A stretch of 64,000 nucleotides of DNA, from the NCBI GenBank assembly GCA_963922205.1, contig CAWUHX010000325.1, positions 186,001 through 250,000 on the forward strand. Reading direction: 5' to 3'. The stretch's first letter is position 1. Each line of letters begins with the position of its first letter. The notes under the pieces were generated by a model. That model was not told the DNA's origin. It searched no databases and saw only the letters and a program-made list of their open reading frames with translations. The position numbers and the translations under genes are program-made. The DNA comes from Romanomermis culicivorax. Its lineage: Eukaryota > Nematoda > Enoplea > Mermithida > Mermithidae. Shown here one piece after another: positions 25,401-37,019 of this stretch.

Positions 25401-27242
25401 CTTCTTTCACTTTTCTTAATTTTTCCTGTCCCCTATTTTTTAATTATTTTTTTCCTTTTTTTATTTATCTTTTTTCTCTTTGTATTCATTTTCTCGTGTT
25501 TTTCTCTTTCCTTTTTTATATCTCATTGTTCGTCTACTTTCTCATTACTCATACCTTTTTGCATTCTCTTATTCAGCCGCTCACATGCAATTTAGCTCTA
25601 ATCCATAATCGCACACATATTTTTATTGATTTATTGCTTGCCAACCTTTGGACCTTTGAATAAAATTGTGTCATTTTCTTATTCTCGAATTCATCTTGAA
25701 TCTTTAATTTGCATTCAGAATCACACGCAGTTTTTTGTCAGCCTTTGAAAACCTTGTCAACTTCTGAAATAAAGCTGCTTGCATAGTACTCCTTTTTCAT
25801 GTTCAAAAACAATTTTAAAATTCGCGTTCATTCAGACCACGGAACGTTGGTTAATTTTTTCGAACCAACAGATGCGCTCTAATGTCCCCGCGCTCTATTG
25901 TCTGTCCCCTAGTGTCCTGCGCTCTATTGTCCCTGCGCTCTATTGCCCGTGCGCTCTATTGTCCTGCGCTCTAATGTCCGCGCTCTAATGTCCCTGCGCT
26001 CTGCTGTCCCTGCGCTCTATTGTCCCTACGCTCTATTGTCCTGCGCTCTAATGTCCGCGCTCTAATGTCCCTGAACTCTAATGTCCCAGTGCTCTAGTGT
26101 CCCTGCGCTCTAATGTCCTGTGCTCTATTGTCCTGCGCTCTACTGTACCTGCGCTCTATTGTCCTGCGCTCTAATGTCCCTGGGCTCTATTGTCCTGCGC
26201 TCTATTGTCCTGCGCTCTATTGTCCTGCGCTCTATTGTCCTGCGCTCTATTGTCCTGCGCTCTAATGTCTCTGCGCTCCAATGTCCGCGCTCTATTGTCC
26301 CGCGCTGTAATCTTCGGTCACGCCCAATGAAATGTTTCTGCAACGGGGGCCTAGTCCCATCCATGGAATTGTGGGGCTATTGGAGGGGAAAAGTGTGTTT
26401 GACCAATCGGTTAAGTCAAGCCACCCATAATGACTTTTCAAACAAACAAATACTCATTTTGGTTCAGAGTACCTCGTTGGTCGTCAATCGATAAATCTGC
26501 CCGACGTTACTTTTGGATTTCATGAGACTGAAAAAATTAGTGATTTTTTTGGATTTTACAAGCCCGAAAAAATGTATCCTATTATGCATGGAATGAGAGA
26601 TAGTAAGTTTGATAATATTTTTGTTGACATCTCCCAGATTACCTTACGGTGAAGGTATGTCCGGCTCTGATGTCTTGATACGGGTTTCGAGTAAATAATG
26701 CCCCTATTTGGTTCTGACAAAAGTTTTCTTAAGGCTATCTATCCATAGTCACTTTCTAGGCTTATTCCACAGAACAACATGGCTTCGGCTTGAGCACCCT
26801 TTACCGCAACATGTCCCTATTCAACGATCTATCTCCAACTCTTCTGGTCATCCGCGACAAAAATCAAAAGATTTTTGGCGCCATCGTCAGCTGTCCTCTG
26901 AAATTGTCAGACGCGTTTTACGGCAGCGGCGAATCCTTGCTTTTCACATTCGTCACGGCCGACGACCAGATCGGCGCCGCAGCCGTCTCCGCGAGCTCAC
27001 CATTCCAAACCAACCCAAAGTTGACCATTTTCCATTGGACAGGTTGCAACCGTTTCGTGGCCAAAGGCGACAAGGACGGGCTGGCCTTGGGTTCCGGGCA
27101 AGGGTCGTTCGGAATTTTTTTGGACGACGATTTAAATCGCGGTCGAACGCGTCATTGCGAAACGTTCAACAATCGACCATTGACGGACGAAAATTTTTTC
27201 GTCGCCGATTTGGAAGCTTTCGTTTTTGGTATCGACGAATAA
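13109..27242 (+). CDS. OXR1: OXR1/NCOA7-type TLDc protein (nematode LMD-3-like), partial 5' end
   Basis: This gene codes for a member of the oxidation-resistance TLDc family, which protects against oxidative stress; in other animals some members bind the V-ATPase. Five exons join with matching phases: ~13109-13433, 14407-15144, 20774-21263, 22143-22621 and 26760-27242. In order they give the family's central GRAM-like region (FLKIPC, then GLLLVSPVSLMFDP), a linker of 11-residue repeats, an IFYLYIKV segment, a KKWEISTIGD segment and a TLDc domain beginning ILTEDMIRQL and ending EAFVFGIDE. The 0.97-kb first intron is two-thirds GAAAA repeat. The 5.6-kb and 4.1-kb introns carry transposons. The LysM domain present in C. 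elegans LMD-3 was not seen, so 5' exons are missing or lie in undetected small exons. Family assignment is secure; the first exon boundary is not. Confidence 0.88.
13504..14162 (+). repeat. Perfect GAAAA pentanucleotide array, ~132 copies
   Basis: GAAAA repeats for 659 bp without a visible interruption inside the first recognised intron (13434-14406) of the OXR1-type gene, purines on the transcribed sense strand. The long Phe/Leu/Ser frames on the minus strand (TTTTC repeats) are artefacts of it. Confidence 0.98.
14407..15144 (+). CDS. OXR1: OXR1-type gene, exon with 11-residue repeats
   Basis: The exon opens after an acceptor TTATAG and closes at AAA|GTAAGT, both in phase 0. About 13 copies of an 11-residue unit of the form GTQSLGNTVIQ run from roughly 14562 to 14970, followed by a charged segment that looks helical (LDEFFEQKEF to NEIRMK). 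The units are 33 bp with silent differences, so selection appears to hold the protein pattern. The unit length resembles amphipathic 11-mer repeats of lipid-binding proteins such as perilipins, but it has almost no charge and two Gly per unit. Confidence 0.85.
15233..16357. mobile_element. Non-autonomous element with ~210-bp inverted ends
   Basis: ACTAGTTTATTAGAAAATG at the left is mirrored at the right (16339-16357), and the match continues about 210 bp inward on each side to a GAAAAAGTATATTCTGCAG block. The interior has no transposase frame. Another copy of one end lies at about 63390-63750. The element is inside the 5.6-kb intron of the OXR1-type gene. A target duplication could not be settled. 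Confidence 0.75.
16358..19289. other. Intron DNA without recognised features
   Basis: This is part of the long intron of the OXR1-type gene. A small direct duplication (ATTTTATGCTTATCTGACC near 18093 and 18134) is the only structure noted. No exon with matching phase or homology was seen. Confidence 0.45.
19290..20725. mobile_element. Palindromic GGTTTCATCAAAG element split by a second element
   Basis: The left piece (about 19292-19315) and right piece (about 20658-20725) together match the palindromic element at 43170-43300: GGTTTCATCAAAG, then ACTTAAG, AGCTCCAGCTGAG and an ATGTTATA loop region. The far right arm is absent after about 20725, so this copy is truncated as well as split. Confidence 0.65.
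19316..20657. mobile_element. 1.34-kb foldback element with ATCCGTCACGGAT subrepeats
   Basis: Ends TGCGTTTATA and TATAAACGCA are inverted, and subterminal arms are built from CCGTGACGGAT and ATCCGTCA units. TTAAG flanks both sides (19311-19315, 20658-20662). The uninterrupted target is preserved in the related palindrome at 43.2 kb as CTTAAGCTCC, which supports TTAAG as a true target duplication. No coding region is apparent inside. Confidence 0.7.
20774..21263 (+). CDS. OXR1: OXR1-type gene, exon with IFYLYIKV segment
   Basis: Acceptor TTTTTCAG at 20766-20773 opens the exon in phase 0, and the donor A|GTGAGA at 21264 leaves one base of a codon, which the GT at the start of the next exon completes. 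IFYLYIKV matches the hydrophobic strand that precedes TLDc domains in OXR1/NCOA7, and LFSFLAQYWPKR matches the segment before the TLDc-linked helix. The rest is Ser- and Glu-rich and probably disordered. Reading through the donor would hit a stop at 21304. Confidence 0.8.
22143..22621 (+). CDS. OXR1: OXR1-type gene, exon with start of TLDc domain
   Basis: Acceptor CTACAG at 22142 and donor CTG|GTGAGT at 22622. The exon codes for a variable Ser-rich start, then KKWEISTIGDILEQLR, a signature helix before TLDc domains, then ILTEDMIRQLSLHLPARAQ and the Trp of the first TLDc strand. The exon breaks the domain between WIL and AYSTEQHG in phase 0. Confidence 0.88.
22680..23870. repeat. Low-complexity ATTC/ATTT-rich intron sequence
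   Basis: The T-rich plus strand has many TTCATT and TTTATT tetramers and a short TG run at 23514-23527. Frames here are Ile/Phe/Ser-rich composition artefacts. Confidence 0.5.
24581..26315. mobile_element. Foldback element B (GAGCGCAGGACAATA monomers)
   Basis: A left array (24581-24799, resuming 25148-25230) of GAGCGCAGGACAATA-type units is inverted relative to a right array (25872-26315) of TATTGTCCTGCGCTC-type units. The spacer between them is T-rich (25290-25580). The reversed ends share AGCGCGGGACAATAGAGCGC exactly. It lies in the 4.1-kb intron that splits the TLDc domain. A hAT-like MITE interrupts the left array. No clear target duplication was found. Confidence 0.75.
24800..25147. mobile_element. 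hAT-like MITE inside the foldback array
   Basis: Ends CAGTGGCGGATGCAGG and, reversed, CATTGGCCGACGCAGG form inverted repeats of hAT type. Flanks GGACAATG (24792-24799) and GGACATAG (25148-25155) match at 6 of 8 positions. The insertion splits the tandem array, so it is younger than the array. Confidence 0.7.
26760..27242 (+). CDS. OXR1: OXR1-type gene, last exon (TLDc domain core)
   Basis: Acceptor TTTCTAG at 26759 opens in phase 0 with AYSTEQHGFGLSTLYRNM, directly continuing the preceding exon. It holds the TLDc core: PTLLVIRDKNQKIFGAIV, YGSGESLLFTF, FHWTGCNRFVAKGD, LALGSGQGSFGIFLDDDL and RTRHCETFNNRPL, ending at TAA 27240-27242. Compared with human OXR1, an insertion of about 20 residues sits after LLFTF. 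Confidence 0.92.
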   Translation, partial: AYSTEQHGFGLSTLYRNMSLFNDLSPTLLVIRDKNQKIFGAIVSCPLKLSDAFYGSGESLLFTFVTADDQIGAAAVSASSPFQTNPKLTIFHWTGCNRFVAKGDKDGLALGSGQGSFGIFLDDDLNRGRTRHCETFNNRPLTDENFFVADLEAFVFGIDE

Positions 27243-29525
27243 GAAAAAATCTTTGTTTGCGGTTTCGATGTGAGGTTCTACTCACGAAGTTGATGGGTGA
27301 AATTTAACGTTCAACTGCCAAATCGAACGAAAACTTAATATACTCCAGAATTTTGAATTGATGCGAATATATGCATGGACTTATTGATAATTGCTTTTCC
27401 TGCTTTCAGATTCAACTGAGTTGATCAAGGCCGCAAAAAATGCATCATTGCTTACGTGATAATTAATTAAGATATTAACTCCCAGTCACCGTGGAAACCC
27501 ATTTCCAGAAGCTTCACGATATTTTCAGCTCAGTGAAAATTAAAATGTTCTCTTTTTGACGGGTGCTAGCGGGCCCCTTGCCGTTGTAAAGATGGAAATT
27601 TTTATTTTACGAATAGATGGTTGCTAAGAGACACGTAGCCATTGTGGAATGACAGAAAAATTTCTACTTTTTTATTCAAACAAAAGAGAAGCTTTTGTTT
27701 AGATTGACTGATAAACATCTCACAATGATCAAGTTAATGCATGTTGCTTTTCAATCCAATCATCGCGTATTATACAAGGGTGATAAAAAGACGACCCATC
27801 TAAAATGATATTCCACACTAACCAGAGCAGATCTGAAGATCTGGTCTGATAACAAAATTATCCTAGTATTGTCAGTCAGTCTCCCAGACTAGTTGACACG
27901 GCTCAAGGCAAAGCAATGCATTTTTGTGATTTTTTGAAAACTTTTTTTTACACATAGCAGAAGAATCGAAAAAATCTAAGGCAATATTCATCTGGAAGCC
28001 CTGCTCTTAAACAAAAATTTTGAATGAAATCATTATTTCTGAAGATTTGATTTTAATTTATCTTTAAAAAATTTTGGATCCTTCTACAATGAAAATTTTT
28101 GTAAGCTGAGATTTCGCTTATATTTATTGAAAAACATGGTTTCAAATGACGTGCAACTATATTCATTTTTGACGAAATTAGGAGTGTCGGATTTTTGTTG
28201 ACTTATTCCAGATTTTCTTTGTCGCTCGTGTATAGTAAACATTGTGCATGTGCATCACTGCCAGGCGGCCATTATACGCATTTTTTTAAACTTTCATTCT
28301 TCCATAATCTACATCATTCGTTCTTTAGTGTGGACACAATACTTGTGGGACTTCCTTCAACCATGTGTCTCAAATGGAGATTGAAGAATTGTTTGCAAAT
28401 TACCAACAAATTGTAATATGATTCCATGAAAATTCACCCATTAATTCCTTAGCTCTGCGATCCAGTGTGGATGTCCTAGAACTCACCTGTTCATTATTGT
28501 TGTTATATGTGGATAATTTATACACAATTACTTTACCGTGGAGTCTTCATTGTCTTTTTCATTGAGGAATAAAATGATTAGTGTATGGTTTGGACACCAC
28601 ATAGCTTTTCATATTTTTAACTTTTGAAACTTTGACAATACCTGTTTTAATCGATTTTGACAAAATCAAAATGAAAAGGTGGCGGAACTGGTGAGAACCG
28701 ATATTTTTAATAAAAAACAATGGTTCCAGGCTCAGTTCCGGTTCTAAATTTTCGAATTATCCAGTTCTAATGGAACGATCTCGACTGGTCAATGTTAGTC
28801 CTTGTTCTGGTTCCAGTTAACTGCTGCATCTCTAATATTGATGAGATAATCCGGAAAAGTGCTGGCGTAAATGCGTCAGCGCGACACAGTCCGGTCAATT
28901 TATTCTCGAATGAGGCTGGGAATATAACATTATCCGAGAAATCCGAGTAGCCAATAAATTCAATCATGCACCGGAATATTTTTTCTTCAACGTGTTCCAA
29001 TACTTATATACATAATTTATTATTTGCATAAACATCTTACCTTGCTCTGCAGCTGATTTGAAAAGAGACTATAGGTGGGTGTCAAAAAATCGTCTTCAGC
29101 TTCTGAGTTTCCGAATTCCTAGTAGTACTGGCGTCTTTAGTGCAAGTCCCAATATCAATGATTTACGGTAAAATTAACCCTGAATTTGTTTCAATTTGGT
29201 TAATATTGCTTCAAATTCACATTTAAGAATAAATCTTGTGGAGCTCAAAACTCACAATAATAATTTGATAGATTGATCACTCCATGCCGTGAGTACCAGG
29301 AATTGAAGTATTACTACACTTAATCACGTATCAGTTCCTATCTATTTGCACTATTGATGATTAGCTTGTTACATACTCACACAAGACAAAGATTTATAAA
29401 ATTGAACATCCCATCCTTGGAGTAACTCGACTATGAGCATGACTATAGTTATTCCGAATCAGGCGTCAGTGATTTTTGGATCAATTGACGCTTCATTTGT
29501 AAAATACTCACAAACTGCCATGACT
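27243..29525. other. Non-coding region downstream of the OXR1-type gene
   Basis: No gene, RNA or mobile-element ends were recognised. The short open frames at 28195-28416 and 28767-29000 show no domain. Confidence 0.45.
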
Positions 29526-29534
29526 ACAGTTCTT

Positions 29535-30236
29535 TAGATTGTGACCCATTCCATCGAATGTCCCCATTTAGCGAAAATCCCGATTTAGCGAATATCCCGA
29601 TTTAGCAAATAATGTTAAAATAAAATAAAAAATAAATCCCGATTTAGCGAATGCCCTGATTTAGCGAATGGTCTCATTCTCGATTCGGCGAACATTTACA
29701 AGAGTAGACGATACAATTTTTACACAGTTATGAGTTTATTACGTGGTATGCAAATTAGGTATTGATGTTTCCCGTCAAAACTTATCCCACGATTGGGAAG
29801 AGCCTAGCCTAGGCTTAAGCCCAAGTCCAAGCCAAACCTAAGCTAATAAAATCATGTATTGTTTTGTCGAATAAAATTAGTAAATGCAATGTTTTTGCTT
29901 TTTTTTATTTTCACAGTAATGCACAAGAAATACTCTATTGTTTGCCCAGCATTGATTTTTTTGTTAAAAGGCCCCGTCAAAAATTTATATTGTAGTAGAC
30001 ATTTGTTCAAAAGTGAATAAAATATCACTTTGATAAGTCACCCTGTGCCATCATTTTCACATATTGTTGTCGCTGAAACGGGATTCTCACAGAAACAAGG
30101 ATGACGAATTTTTTATCCATTGCTCGCTGAATCGGGATTTATGATTATGATTCGCTGAGTCAGGATAATCGCTAAATTGGAATATTCGCTGTATCAAGAT
30201 ATTCGCTAATGGGGACATTTGCTGAATGGGGACTAT
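29535..30236. mobile_element. Foldback element C (CCCGATTTAGCGAATAT monomers)
   Basis: The left array (about 29557-29700) of ~17-bp CCCGATTTAGCGAATAT units is inverted relative to the right array (about 30118-30232). An A-rich interruption at 29608-29640 (AATAATGTTAAAATAAAA) matches that in foldback A. Flanks ACAGTTCTT (29526-29534) and ACCGTTGTT (30237-30245) agree at 7 of 9 positions. The 400-bp interior is non-coding. Confidence 0.75.
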
Positions 30237-30942
30237 ACCGTTGTTTGAGTCGGAATGAAAGGAAATGCTTTACATGTCAAGAGCGAAAATATACAGAATA
30301 AAAGATCCGGGCATTACAGAAGAAAAAACTAACAGAATGCTGAAGATGAAAATTTTACGACTCAATAAAATACCGTCACAAATTTATTGCGATTGAAAAG
30401 ATTATAAACAGAACAAAGACCAAAGTAAGACCAAAGTTGATACAAGATGAATGATATAATAACGAGAGTTCAATTAGTGTGGAAAGTACAGGTTATAAAT
30501 TGAGAGAGACCAAGGCACTCACGAGATTTTGAGAACTCAATTTTGCAAATTTTAAACAGGATGAATTGTCTAGTTATAAACTGTTCCGAATATTAAGGTA
30601 ACGGTTTGAAAAATCGTAGTCTCAAATCAGTTCTAGATTTACCGGTGCATAGTTTGTAACCATGTTGTCTTTGTCTATTGTCCATAACAGATTTCCCTGT
30701 AAAAGTTTTGAACACCAGTGCAAGTGCAACGTAAAGTCACCGAATTTCTATGCGTTCTTCTCTTGAATTCCCAGGCATTAATCATAAGTCCGTCTTGATC
30801 TATAGCCAAAAAGTCTTTCAGTGAATTTCCTTTGAACAATCTCGTTCTTCTGATGTGGATTCCAAATTGTTGAACAGCATTCAAATATAGGCTTTATAAG
30901 CTTTAATCAAATTTTGGTCATCTTTTGAAGTAAATGAACGTA

Positions 30943-31187
30943 TAGTCTGTTTTTTATAAAATGCTTCCAAATGGAAAAGTGACACAAATCAGTATCATTG
31001 TCAAAATCGTCTACACAGAGCTCCTACTATAAAATTTTTCACTCGTAAAATTGTTACAGGTCAGGTCAGTATGCTGACAAATTTTCAGTCCTATATGGTA
31101 TACCGTTTATTAGAAAATTGTGAAAATCTGAAATAATACTTGCTTTCCACTTTCATTATTCAGAAGCATTTCAAGAAAAACAGACTA
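30943..31187 (+). mobile_element. TAGTCTG MITE, copy 1 (245 bp, TA target)
   Basis: Inverted ends TAGTCTGTTTTT and AAAAACAGACTA are flanked by TA on both sides. Length and sequence match 37735-37979, 50878-51122 and, reversed, 43766-44008. The TA target and short inverted ends point to Tc1/mariner-type mobilisation. Non-coding. Confidence 0.85.
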
Positions 31188-31189
31188 TA

Positions 31190-34013
31190 GTAATGGTACC
31201 GATATAACCTTTAAGGTATACATTTTGTGGTATTGTGGGTACAATTAATGCATTACTTATAAGTTGGCATTGTCCCACCTCCAAAGATTATTTGGTTTAC
31301 ATTACCCAACCGTGAACATAAGCTATGCAAATTTTTATTTAGGTGACATGCTTAGAAAAATGTGTATCTTGCGGAAAAATTATATCAAGCGCGTCACTTT
31401 TACAGTAATTTTATATGCTCCTCCTTTTGCCTCATTTTGACCTCCTTTGATATTTATCGGAAATAATCTGAAATCGAAAGAAATTCACAATCAATCTTGC
31501 ATTCTGTAAACCGTTTCAAACTAATAACTATACCTTTTTTGCAACAGGTCCCAAAGATGTTCATTTTGTTAAATTTTCTTGTTACTTCTATTCTTCATTT
31601 TACTTTTGTAGTTCTTTATCAAATTCAAAACTTTGCCTTCTTTGCGATCAAGGCGTGCATTGCTGCACTCAATAAGCTGCTCTACTGCAGTCAAAAAACA
31701 TTGTGGTGCATCTATTTCAGCACCTTGATATATTTGTAAATAAAAAATGCATAGTAGTCACAAAAAATTCTTTGAAAGACAAAAAGCGGAACGATATGAA
31801 CATATACACAAACGTTATACAAGAATCATCCATTTTCCTTGCCTTTTGTTTATATTCTGTTGCTTTTCCTGCTGTTGCTTTTTCATCAAATCTGGACTGA
31901 TGATTATTGGCGGTTTTCGTGATTTGTTAATATCGGCCAAATTCTTTGCATTGACAAGAAGCATCTCTTTAAGCCTGCATCAAATCGATCTTGAAACGTT
32001 TGCCATTTTTCGGGTCGTAATAGCCAATCGATTAAATGTCTAGGCCGTTTCCTGTTTGGTCACCGATTTTCAAAAAATGATTGCAAAACTCGCATATCTG
32101 TGGCCATATTGGGGGTGTGCGCGGGACCGAAAAACATGTCCGCTTCCCGCCCACATCGCCTTAAACCAATCCTGCTCCTGTCCCGCTCCCGCCACTGGCC
32201 GGGTCTTCCCGTCCCGCGTGAATCCATCTATTCAGACTTTTCATATAACATGATTTATATTAGAATATACTTCGTAAGGTCGACTGTGAATGAGAACTAC
32301 ATGGATATAAACATTTATTTTCTGCACCCGGCTTTCTGCACAGTGCAGAAAAGCGAAAAAAAGTTTTTGCACTGCGGTTTTCTCCTGGAACCACTGTTTT
32401 TTCCCGTGCCTTTTCCCCAAATAGAGAAAAGTGTCAAATTTTTTTCCCATTTTCCTGAAGTCGTTTTTCGCTCAAAAATGTTCATAGACTCTTTATTTGT
32501 GCTTTTTGAGCTTTTTTAAATCTTTTGATATTTTTAGAGCCGTTAATTCATTGAAATTGAGCAAAAAATTGAAATTTTTGAGTTTGATCGATGTCTAATC
32601 TATAAGCATTGTGGAACAAGTTTTCCGGCAAACTATCCAAAAGCATAATGACTTCATGATGACAAGTGAGAGCCCAAAAAAGATATTAATCTTTCCGGCG
32701 TTTTTGGGTATTGACATTGCGACGCTGGACAATCAATTTTCCGAACATTTAGTTCAAGAATTAGATTCGAATTTTGTGTTCAGAAGTCGCAATTTCCTGA
32801 ATTTTATCATTTGAAAAATTTCAAAACCATTAATTCATTCATAAACTCTCGTGAACTTAACCGAAAAGAAGAGTAGAAATTTCAAAAAACTACTTCCATG
32901 AAGTTTTTGAATCGATTTTACGTTAAGAAGGGAATAATCGCTACAAAAAGTTTAGAGACTTGACGCATTGATCTTTCTCAAAAAATAAGTGGAAAAATGA
33001 GAATCTTCATTAAATATCAAGATAAGATATTGAAGATTACCAGTTGAAACATGAGATAATATGCTTAAGATGATGAAAATTATTATAGATTAGGTGATTA
33101 GTGAAGGTAGACATGCTGAAAGCCGCGCCTGAGCTAATTAATACATAATAATGACTATTTTATGATTATTACCTTGTAAAATGCACCAAAATGCATCTTT
33201 TCTGTATCCGATCGCCAAAATTTTTTACTCTTTTCTGAATTCTTTTTCCCCAAAAAGCACAGTTTAAGAAAAAACAGTATCTGGTACAACATAATAATAG
33301 TTATTATAGGGAAAAAGCAAAAATGTGTAATTCAACGTTAAATTTTGACGAATTTATAGTTTTTTGACTAGAGATTTTAAAGTCTTAAAATAAAAATAAC
33401 TGATTTTAAAAGTTCAGAATCAATGACTGACACATTATAGAAAAGTGTATATGATCAAACACATCACTCAAAAAATTCTGGACCAGTGCAGAAATCACAA
33501 AAAAATCTTTAAGCTACTAGTTGAAAAAATTTGCAGGAGGAATGTCTTTTTAGGGGAAAAGTGGTAAATGCCGGCAGGAAGAAATTCACCAATCCCACCC
33601 GCTCCCGTTCTGCTTTCAAAAAAGTCATCCCATTCCCACCCATATCCCACTGCGAGAATGTGGAAAGAGTGGGCAGGTAGTGGGAATGGGATCTCGCGCT
33701 TTTTTACTAATTCAATTATTCTTCTTTCCAGATTCCTTTTCATTTTTTCATATTTTTCTTCTTTTTTCCCAATTTTTTCTCTATGTTTTTTGATTTTACC
33801 ATATTTTGATTTTACCATATTGGTTATTTCTTTTTTATGTATCTTCTATTTCCTCCAGATTATTAGTATCACTAAGAAATTGTGTACACATAGAAAATAT
33901 GGGTCATGCGCAGGTTGAAAGACTTGAGTTATGGAGGCCAAGTCAGTTCCGTTTTGATTGTCCATATAAAAAAGATATATGTTCAAATTGATGGAGAGAA
34001 TCTATCTAATTGA
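31190..34013. other. Non-coding region, no recognised features
   Basis: Several short open frames occur (for example 32100-32519) but none has a domain or splice context that I can support. Short C-rich stretches near 32140-32220 and 33590-33650 contain scattered CCCGC and TCCCAC repeats. Confidence 0.4.
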
Positions 34014-36165
34014 TTGCAAAAACTTACCAGAAAACAAAGATCCATCTTGTTACCTGTTCAACCCATTATAAGATTTTGGGCATTTTACTCACTTGGTGTC
34101 CCTAAATTTACCCAACTCCTATTCACTTCTGACACTCGCTACTCACACTCTCAATTTCCAACTAATAGAAGCCGAGAACACTCTGCCAACCATGATTTTT
34201 CAGCTTCTCACAGCTACAATAATTTACATTCTGATAATCACTCTGATTTCCGCTACTGGAACAATCACACACTGTGATCCAAAACGCCATTCATCTATTC
34301 CATCTACTGATCATTTGTGTGAAGCTCATAAAAGCAACACACACATGACTGCAGAGTGTTAATGGCTAAAGAGAGTAAATCTCCAAACTGAGCCACCATC
34401 AACTTGTCTCCTACACTGGCAGCAGATATGAAAACTGTTACAACCCCAATTTCGGTTATGATATCAGAATCAACCCAAATTGGAGAAATAACAGAAGCAG
34501 CTACAGTAATAGAGGAAACTCTTACTATCCTGGCAGTCATGACTCATACTATAATACACGTATGGATCATGAGGCTGAAGGTTGTAAAGCTGTTACTTTT
34601 CCAATATAATTCAGCCAATTTCCCCAGAGAATATCTCACTTACCCCTATGGTAGTGCCCTCACCAATCCCTGACCTACTTTTCCCATCAACAATTGACAT
34701 GTAATGGAGACAATTTCTTAACTTTTACCAGCACCCCTGTCCCCAAGAATTGCTTCTAATGGCATTTCTGAGTTAAAAATAGTTCCAAATAATGTTACCC
34801 AATCTCCCTCTACTAATATAATTCAGATTACCCCTGAAATTTATCCCTCTGATAATTCCACCCTATTTTCCCACGGCATTATTATTTGAGACACAGAAGA
34901 CTTCTCAGGTCAAGATTCTTCAAATACAATATGCCAGTTCAGTTATTTTACAACTGACACTAACGATTATCACAAGAACTATGCCCCTACCAATGCTTTT
35001 CTCCTCCCCATCGAAATCATTGCAAATGCTCTCATTGATACTAGTGCATAGCATTCTGTATTATTGCCTGGTTGGGTAAAACAAGCCTTTGATAAATCGA
35101 TAACCCCTTCTTTTCTGTGGTCACTTACTTGTTACAGATGGAGCTGTACTCAAAGCCCATGGCCCGATTCTGTTTACTCTGGAATCAAGCTTTGGAGAGC
35201 ATCTCATGAAATGTGTCATTCTTGATGATGATGCTGGTGAAATTGCATCATTGGCACTGATTTTCTGGCACACCCTCATGTCAATGCTGTCTTAAACTTC
35301 AAAAAGGATACATAGAGATAGCCCACAAATAAAGACCTCTTAGCATAGTTGCTAAACCTTTTAAACCTTCCCCCCCAAACCTATCTCTACTCTTACGAGC
35401 CCTGAACAACTGATTATGGAAGAAATTCCAATCGAGAATTAGTCTAGTGATTACAAATCATCTGAAACTGATGATCAAGTTCAAGAGATTGAAGCTGAAT
35501 CCTCTGACAAACCAGTTCAAATTAACCCTAATACTGTCATTGATTCTGATTAGTAGTTAGTAGTTATTAGTAGATAAATTAGTAGTCACTGAACTTGCTG
35601 AACCCATTTTCATAGTTGCTTCCACTACTGAAAAAAATTAACCTTACTTCCACCACTGGGTTTAATTTCATTTTTTCCTCAAACTGATGCATCCATTCCC
35701 AATGTAACAGTTCAATCCACCCCCAACACCTCCAATAGAGAAGGATACCCCATGGAGATCTCTGTTATCAACATTCTTAATGGTACCTGCCGCTCCTTTT
35801 TGTCAATATCACATGAAAATGTATCAAAAACGACACATGAAGCAAGTAGTTGCTATAGTTAATCACTCTTAGGAAAAGTTGCCCACCAGCTCGTAAGCAA
35901 GTCCTCTCACTCACGTTGCTGCTGCATCAGGTGAATTGGCTAATCACCAGCCTGTTGCTCTAGACCACTCCCTACCCAATACTTCGGATTCTCAAAAACT
36001 TGACATTGCTCTTCAAAAAATAACCCAAAACACAAAACACTTTTGTAACTCCAACTCAGATGGCTGAAGCAATCAAAATGCTCAAACAGTATTGCAATGT
36101 CTTTAGCTTACTTGGTGACTCCCCTACTTTCACTTAAGAACTCACTGTCAATATAGATACTGACA

Positions 36166-36732
36166 ATGCTAAACCCATCTCTAGACATTACTTTTGTGCC
36201 CCAATGGAGCAATGCCCCCATCCTCAGATCTCATATTTATGAAATGCCGAATAAAGACTTTATTGAACCCTTACAATGTCCAAGGGTTGCTCCTCTTTTT
36301 CTTGTTAAAAATAAGGGTGGTTCTTGGCGACCCATGATCAACTATGGAGGTATAAACAAAGGTACATCCAGTAATTGGTTTCTAATTCCACAAATTCATG
36401 ATTACCTGCATGGGATGGGAAGAACAAAGTTTTCCAAAACTTTCGATCTCAAAGTTGATACCGGCAAGTTCCCCTCGATAATGCATCAAGAGATAAACTC
36501 ACCTTTATCCATCAGGAAGGACTTTTTTGCTATAAAGCCCTACCCTTTGGCTTTAAAAAATGTCCCCACAGAATTCCAATGCCTCATGGGAAGAATCCTT
36601 CTCCCCCACATCTCGAAAATTTGTTTGGTTTACATTGACAATATTATCCTTTTTTCTAAAACCTTTGAGGAGCATTTGGAACACCTCCACATGATCCTTG
36701 GAGCCCATAGAAGCACTAATTTCACTCTTTGA
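36166..36732 (+). pseudogene. Reverse transcriptase fragment of the Ty3-type element
   Basis: The longest open stretch of the element carries VAPLFLVKNKGGSWRPMINY and a palm motif read as YIDNIILFS. The second of the two adjacent catalytic Asp residues is Asn here, so the polymerase would be dead even without the flanking stops. Family placement follows from these motifs and the downstream RNase H. Confidence 0.8.
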
Positions 36733-37019
36733 CCTGACAAATGTGATTTTTACTCCTCCCAAAGTTAAATTCTCAGGACACCTAATTAAATCTGGTGGCA
36801 TTTCTGCTGGTCGTTATAAGGTTAAAGCAATTTGTGACTATCAATTTCTGAGTGCCAAAAAGCAAATGCAAGGCTTTTTTGGCGTTTTACAATGGTGAAA
36901 GATATTTATCAGTAAACTCACTACTCTATCTGCTCCCCTTTATGACCCTGTCTGAAAAGACGCGATAACACTATAACTCATATCAAAAGACAATCATTCA
37001 AAAGTATGAAAACTGCCCT

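Noticed and set aside
26140..26494. Arg/Thr/Glu and Leu/Cys repeat frames in the foldback arms
   Set aside because: They are translations of the ~15-bp tandem array on both strands, not genes.
26708..27307. 199-residue Arg-rich frame overlapping the last OXR1-type exon
   Set aside because: It is a second frame of the TLDc exon. The other frame matches the TLDc domain throughout and joins the previous exon in phase.
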